From: Chloroflexia bacterium
GTDB lineage: Bacteria; Chloroflexota; Chloroflexia; DTKN01
Reading direction: 5' to 3'
Length of the DNA stretch: 44,312 nucleotides
NCBI GenBank assembly: GCA_016928715.1
Contig: JAFGKG010000215.1
Location: 1-44,312, forward strand
Positions 39,364 to 44,312 of the stretch are shown here, piece after piece. The translations under genes were made by a program, and so were the position numbers. The notes below the pieces were generated by a model that worked only from the letters and a program-made list of their open reading frames with translations, searched no databases and was not told where the DNA came from. Position 1 is the stretch's first letter. The number at the start of each line of letters is the position of its first letter.

Positions 39364-41268
39364 ATGCTGATAAACCACCCGGGAGCGCGCGGCCTGCGCC
39401 CCGCGTTTTTGCTCCTGCTCAGCCTGCTCCCTGTCGTCGTCCCCCTTTGCCAGGGGCTTTCTCCTGCCCCCATCGAGTCCGCTCCCGGCTGGCCCGAGGT
39501 GCCCCCCGTTGCCTCCTATAAAATCTCGGTCACGCTGGACCCAGAGAGCCATAAACTGCAGGGCCACGAGACTATCATTTATCACAACCGCAGCGCCGAC
39601 AGCCTGTCCTACCTGGTCCTGCACCTGTATCTGAACGCCTTTCGCAGCTCGGACACCGTCTTTATGCGCGAGGCCGGGGCTGCCCACCGTGGATATGGCT
39701 ACGACCCGCACCAACCCGGCTGGATCCAGGTCACGGCGCTGCAGTTGGAGGACCAGGCGGTGGACCTCAAGCCCGGCACCACCATAAATGAAACCCTCAT
39801 GACCGCTACCCTGCCGCAACCCCTGCTGCCCGGAGAGGTACTCACCCTGACCCTCGATTTTGAGGCCCGCCTGCCCCGCGTTTTTGCCCGCAGCGGCTTT
39901 GCCGGTGATTTTTACATGGTCGGCCAGTGGTTCCCCAAGCTGGCCGTCTATCGCGATGGGCGGGGCTGGAACTCCCACGCCTATCACGCCAACAGCGAGT
40001 TCTTTGCCGACTTTGGCGATTACAATGTGGCCATCACCGTTCCCCAGGGCTATGTTGTCGGCGCCACCGGCCTGCCGGCCGGCCGCGAGCAGCATGCCGA
40101 TGGCAGCCGCTACTCCTTTCAGGCCCAGGGGGTGATCGATTTTGCCTGGACGGCCTGGCCCCACTTTCTCCAGGCCGGCCGGCAGGTCGGCCCCACCGAG
40201 GTCCAATTGTTCTACGACCCCGCCCACCGGGCCTACGTGCAGCGCTACTTGGATGCCGCCGAACAGGCCCTGCTCCATTATGGTCGTTGGTATGGTCCCT
40301 ATCCCTATCCACGCCTCACCCTGGTGGACGTGCCCGACAACGCCAGCGCCGCCGGGGGCATGGAGTACCCCACCCTGGTTACGGTGCAGCCCTACCTGAT
40401 GGGCATCCCCGATCGCCTGGAGAACCGCTTTTTGGAACTGGTGACCATGCACGAGATCGCCCATCAGTGGTGGCAGAGCACGGTGGCCACCAATGAATTC
40501 GAGGAGCCCTGGTTGGACGAGGGCCTGGCCGAATACTCGGGCATCCGCCTCCTGGACGAATTGTACGGCCCCGGGGCCTTGCTGCAACTGGGCTCCTGGT
40601 CGTTTGACGCGTTGGATCTGGAGCGCCTGCAGTACCTGCTGCTCGATCCACGGCAGCCCATGGCCGGCCGGGCCTGGGATTTCAATCTGGCCCAATACGG
40701 CGTGGCCGCTTATTATAAACCCGCCCTGACCTGGAGCACCATGGAGGGCGTGCTGGGCGAGGAGCGCTGGCTGCAGGTTCTGCAGTGCTATTATCAGCGC
40801 TACCAGTTCCGGCACCCCACGGCGGCGCACCTGCTGGCCGTGATCGAGGAGATCGCCGGCAGTGAGACGCGCGCCTCCCTCGAGCCGCTGATCTATGGGC
40901 AGGGCCTGGTGGATTACGCCGCCGGCGATCTGCTCTGCCAGGAGGAGGAGGGTCTCTATCGCTGCGAGGCCACCGTCGAGCGACTAGGCCAGGTTGCCCT
41001 GCCGGTCGAGATCGAGATGACCTTTGCCGACGGCCGGCGGGTGCAGCAAGTATGGGACGGGCAGGAGGAGGAACTGCACACGGTCTATCGGGAGGCATCC
41101 CCCCTGGTCGCGGTCGAGGTGGACCCACAGCGCAAGCTCTACCTGGACGTGTCCTTCCAAAACAACAGCGTGACCCGGCCGGTGCAGGCCGGCCCGCTGC
41201 TGCGCATTTCTAGCCAGTGGTTCTATTGGCTGCAGCAATTCGTTCTGTTCATGGGAGGTCTGTGGTGA
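39364..41268 (+). CDS. Exported M1-family (gluzincin) aminopeptidase-like protein
   Basis: The 634-residue product starts with a signal peptide or N-terminal anchor (RPAFLLLLSLLPVVVPL). The zinc site is complete: HEIAH at 363-367 and E386 in EPWLDEGLAEYS, with exactly 18 residues between as in family M1. The substrate-strand motif is GGMEYPTLVTV in place of GAMEN, a common variant. The N-terminal beta domain has Y-x-I-x-V-T-L-D-P-E-S-H-K-L-x-G-H-E, also typical. It should trim peptides outside the cytoplasmic membrane. AAGGAGG and a clear promoter support the ATG. The stop overlaps the next membrane protein start (GTGA), so the two probably act together. Confidence 0.92.
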   Translation: MLINHPGARGLRPAFLLLLSLLPVVVPLCQGLSPAPIESAPGWPEVPPVASYKISVTLDPESHKLQGHETIIYHNRSADSLSYLVLHLYLNAFRSSDTVFMREAGAAHRGYGYDPHQPGWIQVTALQLEDQAVDLKPGTTINETLMTATLPQPLLPGEVLTLTLDFEARLPRVFARSGFAGDFYMVGQWFPKLAVYRDGRGWNSHAYHANSEFFADFGDYNVAITVPQGYVVGATGLPAGREQHADGSRYSFQAQGVIDFAWTAWPHFLQAGRQVGPTEVQLFYDPAHRAYVQRYLDAAEQALLHYGRWYGPYPYPRLTLVDVPDNASAAGGMEYPTLVTVQPYLMGIPDRLENRFLELVTMHEIAHQWWQSTVATNEFEEPWLDEGLAEYSGIRLLDELYGPGALLQLGSWSFDALDLERLQYLLLDPRQPMAGRAWDFNLAQYGVAAYYKPALTWSTMEGVLGEERWLQVLQCYYQRYQFRHPTAAHLLAVIEEIAGSETRASLEPLIYGQGLVDYAAGDLLCQEEEGLYRCEATVERLGQVALPVEIEMTFADGRRVQQVWDGQEEELHTVYREASPLVAVEVDPQRKLYLDVSFQNNSVTRPVQAGPLLRISSQWFYWLQQFVLFMGGLW

Positions 41269-42161
41269 CGCCTGTCGGCCCCTGGATAGCCTTTAAGCAG
41301 GGCTTTGTGCGGGCCCTGCGTCGTTGGCAGATCTGGCCCCTCTTTTATTTGGCCAACGTGCTCCTGAGCGGCCTGCTGCTGTGGCCGCTGGCGCGACTGC
41401 TGCTGGACTGGCTGGGCCACAGTTTGAGCGCGGCCGAACTGGCCGATGGACTGGATAGCTGGCTGCTGGCGGACCTGCTCTACCAGCTTGGCACACCGGC
41501 CGGTTCCCGCGAATTCGGCCTGGCGCCCTGGCTGCTGACCCTGCCGCTCTGGCCGCTGCTGCTGTCCCTGCCCTTTGTCGTACTCGGCGGCGGCGCCCTG
41601 GAGACCTATGGTCGGCCGTTGGCGGAACAGGGTCTCTGGCGGCTTTTTTGGAGTGGGGTGCGGCGCTACGCCTGGCCCTTTGCCCTTCTTTTGCTCCTGG
41701 AGGTGCTGCTGTCGGAGCTCTCGATGGGGCTGGGGCTACTCCTGGTCGCCTTGGTCGGCTCTCTCCTGGGACAGGCCGGCTGGACGATCGCGGGCGCGGT
41801 GGTCCTGGCCCTGTGGGTGGGCTTGTCGTTGCTGCTGCGCTGGTGGATTGGCTATGCGCGCATTATGGGTGTGCTCCAACAAGAACGCCGCCCGGGGCCC
41901 ATGCTGCGCTCCAGTGCCGCCTTCCTGCGGCGGAACCTGGGTCCGGCGGCGGGGTTGAGCCTGCTGCACTTTCCACTGGCCTTTTTGCTCTCGCTGCTTT
42001 ATGGCCTGCTCAACCTGCCCCGGCCCCCTTGCTGGTGGGTGTTGCAGGTCCTGCTGCAGCAATTGTTCGTCCTGGGGCGCTTGGGCCTGCACCTGGCGCG
42101 ACTGAGCACGGAGGTCCGTTTGGTGCAGGGGCGCTGGCCTAGCCGGGCTTGCGGGCCTTGA
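41265..42161 (+). CDS. Polytopic membrane protein of unknown function
   Basis: The 298-residue protein has about six to seven Leu/Trp-rich transmembrane segments (PLFYLANVLLSGLLLWPLA, WLLTLPLWPLLLSLPFVVL, YAWPFALLLLLEVLL, LGLLLVALVGSLLG, VVLALWVGLSLLLRWW) and no recognised motif. A segment RIMGVLQQERRPGPMLRSSA is the main charged loop. GTG 41265 is chosen since GGAGG is six bases before it; it lies inside the M1 peptidase stop codon, so translation is coupled. The 3' end overlaps the convergent methyltransferase gene by 23 bp. A helper or membrane partner of the peptidase is possible. Confidence 0.75.
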   Translation: MTPVGPWIAFKQGFVRALRRWQIWPLFYLANVLLSGLLLWPLARLLLDWLGHSLSAAELADGLDSWLLADLLYQLGTPAGSREFGLAPWLLTLPLWPLLLSLPFVVLGGGALETYGRPLAEQGLWRLFWSGVRRYAWPFALLLLLEVLLSELSMGLGLLLVALVGSLLGQAGWTIAGAVVLALWVGLSLLLRWWIGYARIMGVLQQERRPGPMLRSSAAFLRRNLGPAAGLSLLHFPLAFLLSLLYGLLNLPRPPCWWVLQVLLQQLFVLGRLGLHLARLSTEVRLVQGRWPSRACGP

Positions 42162-42984
42162 GGGCTAGATTGACATAACTTGCGCAGCCCTCGGCGTGGT
42201 CGTTGAAGCGATCGATCCAGTCAAAGAGGGCCAGGGCCCAGCTCAGGGGGTTCCAACGAGAGGGGGGGGCGTCGGCGTAGTGGAAACGGTCGGCCGGCCG
42301 GCTCAACCAGCCCGGTAGCCAGCCCTTCTCGAGCACCTCCTTGCCGATGCCATAGACCAGGTTGTGGGTGAAGGGAAAGCAGTAGTGGGTGAACGTGCGC
42401 ACCTCCTCCACCACAAAGCCCGCCTGCTGCACCCGCTCGGTCAATTCCTGGGCGGTGTAGAGGCGTTCATGAAAGGCCCAGATGCCGGCCCAAAAGCCCT
42501 CCCGGATCGGCGCCTGGCCCAGTAACTCGCGGCTCTTGTTCACCGGGTCCCACCAGAAGGGATAGTCGGCGTGGGGTACGGTAATGGCCAGTACCCCACC
42601 GCCTCGCAGCACCCGGTAGGCCTCCTGCAGTCCGGCACGGTCGTCCGGCAGGTGCTCCAAGACCTCCGACAGGATCACCTTGTCGAAAAAGGCCTCGGGG
42701 AAGGGCAGTTCGGTGGCGCTCCCCCGCAGCAGGTGGATCGACGGGGGCAGGTTTCGCCGGGCCTTGTCCAGGACGGTCTCGTCCAGGTCCAGGCCATAGA
42801 GCTGCTCTGCGCCCAGGCGCTGCAGGAAATTGAGGTAAAAACCCCGTCCGCAGCCACCGTCGAGGATGCGGTCGTGCGGTTGCGGCTGCAGGTAGGCCAG
42901 CACGGTGCGCACGCGCCGGCGGAAGGCCAGGTCGGCCTCCCGGCGCATGGCTTGTTGCAGCCAGGCCGGCTCAGGAACGGTCAC
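42139..42984 (-). CDS. SAM-dependent methyltransferase (class I)
   Basis: The 281-residue protein has the Rossmann-type methyltransferase motifs: ILDGGCGRGFYLNFL (motif I, SAM binding), LYGLDLDETVL (motif II acidic), FFDKVILSEVLEHLPDD (motif IV) and LRGGGVLAITVPH (motif V/VI). It resembles the Methyltransf_11/UbiE group, often found with glycosyltransferases in lipid or surface-glycan pathways. The start is GTG at 42984 after GGGAG; an open frame to 43428 is only the shadow of the glycosyltransferase. It overlaps that gene by 14 bp, so both are made from one transcript. The acceptor is unknown. Confidence 0.88.
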   Translation of the reverse strand: MTVPEPAWLQQAMRREADLAFRRRVRTVLAYLQPQPHDRILDGGCGRGFYLNFLQRLGAEQLYGLDLDETVLDKARRNLPPSIHLLRGSATELPFPEAFFDKVILSEVLEHLPDDRAGLQEAYRVLRGGGVLAITVPHADYPFWWDPVNKSRELLGQAPIREGFWAGIWAFHERLYTAQELTERVQQAGFVVEEVRTFTHYCFPFTHNLVYGIGKEVLEKGWLPGWLSRPADRFHYADAPPSRWNPLSWALALFDWIDRFNDHAEGCASYVNLALKARKPG

Positions 42985-44134
42985 GGCGAGCTCCCTGCTC
43001 CAGCCCCTGCTGGAAGAGGCGCTCATAGTGATCCACGGTTTTTTCCAGGCTAAACATGGCCGCGATCTCGTGGTGCGGCTTGACATAGGTCTGTGGGTTG
43101 CCCAGCACGCGGGCCAGGCTTTCGGCCAGGGCCGGCACGTCGCCGCTGGGAAAGATCTGGCCCATACCGGTGACCCGCACTGCCTCCCGTCCCCCTGGAG
43201 TATCGCTGACGACCACCGGCGTCCCACAGAGCATGGCCTCCGGTTGGACCATACCAAAGCATTCGGTGCCGCTGGGCAGGGCCAGCACATCGCAGAGGGC
43301 GTAAAAGTCGGCCATCTGTTGGGCTTTTGGCAGCAGTCCCAGAAAGAGCAGGTGCTCGTGGTATTTCTGGATGAGGGGCAGGCAGCGCTCGTAAAAATGC
43401 TCGTAGCGGATGAGGTACTCGCCGGCAAAGGCCAGGCAGAGCCGGGGAAAGCGTTCCAGCAGGTGCGGGATGGCCTGGATCAGCAGGTCGGGACGCTTTT
43501 CTTCCACAAAGCGGCCGGCGTAGCCGACCACGGTTTTGCCCTCTAGATGGTATTTTTGGCGCATGGCCTCCACCCCGGCCGGGTCCGGTTGGGGAATCTC
43601 GATCGGCGGGTAGACCACCGTGACCTTGGAGCGGAAGGTGCGCAGATAGGGGGAGTGTTCGGCATAGTCGTGGCTATAGCCGATCACCGCCGTGGCATAG
43701 CGCGCGGCCAGGCGATAGGAATTGAAAATGGCCCACTCGATCAGGCGGTTGGGCCAGCCGGCCGGCAGTATGGCGTCCCCGTGATGGGTCACCACCAGCG
43801 GCCGCTGCCCCCGCCAGCGGGCGAACAAGGGGAATAAAAAGGACTCGGGCAGCGGGGTGTGGACGTTGATGACGTCGTGCTGGCCGACGAGGCGCCAGGC
43901 GGCCAGGGGAAAGGCCGGCATGACCTGGGTGCGGCTGAGCCGCATCAGAGGCCACAAGCGCACCACCCGTACCCCCTGCATGGTCTCGTCCTTGGGTAGG
44001 TCCGGGTGATAGCGGGAGGTCAGGACCGTTGCCTGGTGGCCCCGCTGGACCAGGGCCTCGGCCACCCGCTTGACATGAAGGGTCAGCCCGGTGCGGTGGG
44101 GGGCGTAATAGGTGAGCACAAAAAGAATGTTCAT
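42971..44134 (-). CDS. GT4 family glycosyltransferase
   Basis: The 387-residue protein is a GT-B fold retaining glycosyltransferase. The N-terminal domain has ILFVLTYYAPHRTGLTLHVK (acceptor side, T-G-L loop) and VTHHGD. The C-terminal donor domain has VVGYAGRFVEEKRPDLLIQA and the E-x7-E motif in GTECFGMVQPEAMLCGTPVV, which binds the nucleotide sugar. It likely adds a sugar to a lipid or polysaccharide at the inner face of the membrane. ATG 44132-44134 has GAGG upstream. It is the first gene of a two-gene minus-strand operon with the methyltransferase. Confidence 0.93.
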   Translation of the reverse strand: MNILFVLTYYAPHRTGLTLHVKRVAEALVQRGHQATVLTSRYHPDLPKDETMQGVRVVRLWPLMRLSRTQVMPAFPLAAWRLVGQHDVINVHTPLPESFLFPLFARWRGQRPLVVTHHGDAILPAGWPNRLIEWAIFNSYRLAARYATAVIGYSHDYAEHSPYLRTFRSKVTVVYPPIEIPQPDPAGVEAMRQKYHLEGKTVVGYAGRFVEEKRPDLLIQAIPHLLERFPRLCLAFAGEYLIRYEHFYERCLPLIQKYHEHLLFLGLLPKAQQMADFYALCDVLALPSGTECFGMVQPEAMLCGTPVVVSDTPGGREAVRVTGMGQIFPSGDVPALAESLARVLGNPQTYVKPHHEIAAMFSLEKTVDHYERLFQQGLEQGARRDRS

Positions 44135-44182
44135 CGTGACCTCGTCCAACTGCTGCGCCAATTTCCGGCCTACTATGACCGC

Positions 44183-44211
44183 ATTGTACTATAACCCGTC
44201 CTAATGCGCAA
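44183..44211 (-). promoter_or_regulatory. Probable promoter of the glycosyltransferase operon
   Basis: On the minus strand TTGCGC (44206-44211), 17 bp, TACAAT (44183-44188). The -10 is 5/6 and the -35 is 3/6. A CCCCCGCTGGGGG hairpin lies just upstream near 44217-44229. The remaining edge sequence to 44312 shows no gene. Confidence 0.6.
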
Positions 44212-44312
44212 ACGGGCCCCCGCTGGGGGTGCGTTTCAGCCAAGTGGGGAATTTAGGCGCATTCCGCCAACTGAATCTGCTCCCATCTTTCTGCCCACCG
44301 CCCGCTATGGTA

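Noticed and set aside
42985..43428. N-terminal extension of the methyltransferase frame
   Set aside because: It is the out-of-frame shadow of the glycosyltransferase; the GTG at 42984 has an SD.

Overview
The window is bacterial chromosome with high GC and no IS element, CRISPR array or RNA gene that I could find. I infer an Anaerolineae/Caldilineae-like member of Chloroflexota. The grounds are two secreted proteins ending in a hydrophobic L-P-[LV]-x-x-K tail (recalled from Chloroflexota secretomes), large cyclase/AAA/TPR and GAF/STAS signalling proteins, many TTG and GTG starts, and a small FVLRIWREP-type protein recalled from the same group. None of this was searched. Promoters are unusually readable: twelve of the thirteen sigma70-type -35/-10 pairs listed have exactly 17 bp between the boxes; the other (yihY) has 18.

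Layout. 1-1323 (-) is ribosomal protein S1, cut by the window edge inside a 45-bp tandem repeat. 1766-3604 (+) is a URO-D-superfamily protein followed by a NIF3-like protein. 3711-6449 (-) holds an M3 oligoendopeptidase and a YihY/BrkB membrane protein. 6852-13454 (+) is an export cluster: a secreted protein with a peptidase-G2-like end, a small secreted protein, a 76-aa cytosolic protein, and a 1511-aa secreted HEXXH/VWA/Ig-like protein. 13745-21634 (+) carries two very large ATPase regulators, a soluble-adenylyl-cyclase-like CHD-CHD-AAA-TPR protein and a BTAD-AAA-TPR-wHTH protein. Between them lies a frameshifted amphi-Trp gene on the minus strand. 21631-22566 (-) is a PfkB sugar/nucleoside kinase. 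22815-26197 (+) is SbcC plus an unrecognised partner.

26373-35653 (+) is the most interesting stretch. rplI, dnaB (with a 150-residue mini-intein), a DnaD-like protein and a DnaC/DnaI-like ATPase form a helicase-loading block. They are followed by a tightly packed trio: a PrsW-type intramembrane protease, a TPR protein with a gingipain/caspase-fold (C25-like) His-Cys domain, and a GAF-PAS-adenylate cyclase. A 6xGAF-STAS protein (35598-39185, -) converges on the trio and overlaps its last gene by 56 bp. I propose the trio as a candidate undescribed protease/second-messenger module.

39364-42161 (+) is an exported M1-type aminopeptidase coupled to a polytopic membrane protein. 42139-44134 (-) is a GT4 glycosyltransferase overlapping a SAM methyltransferase. 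Long ORFs opposite real genes (for example 9300-12581 and 13688-16462 on the minus strand) are GC-driven shadows and are left out.
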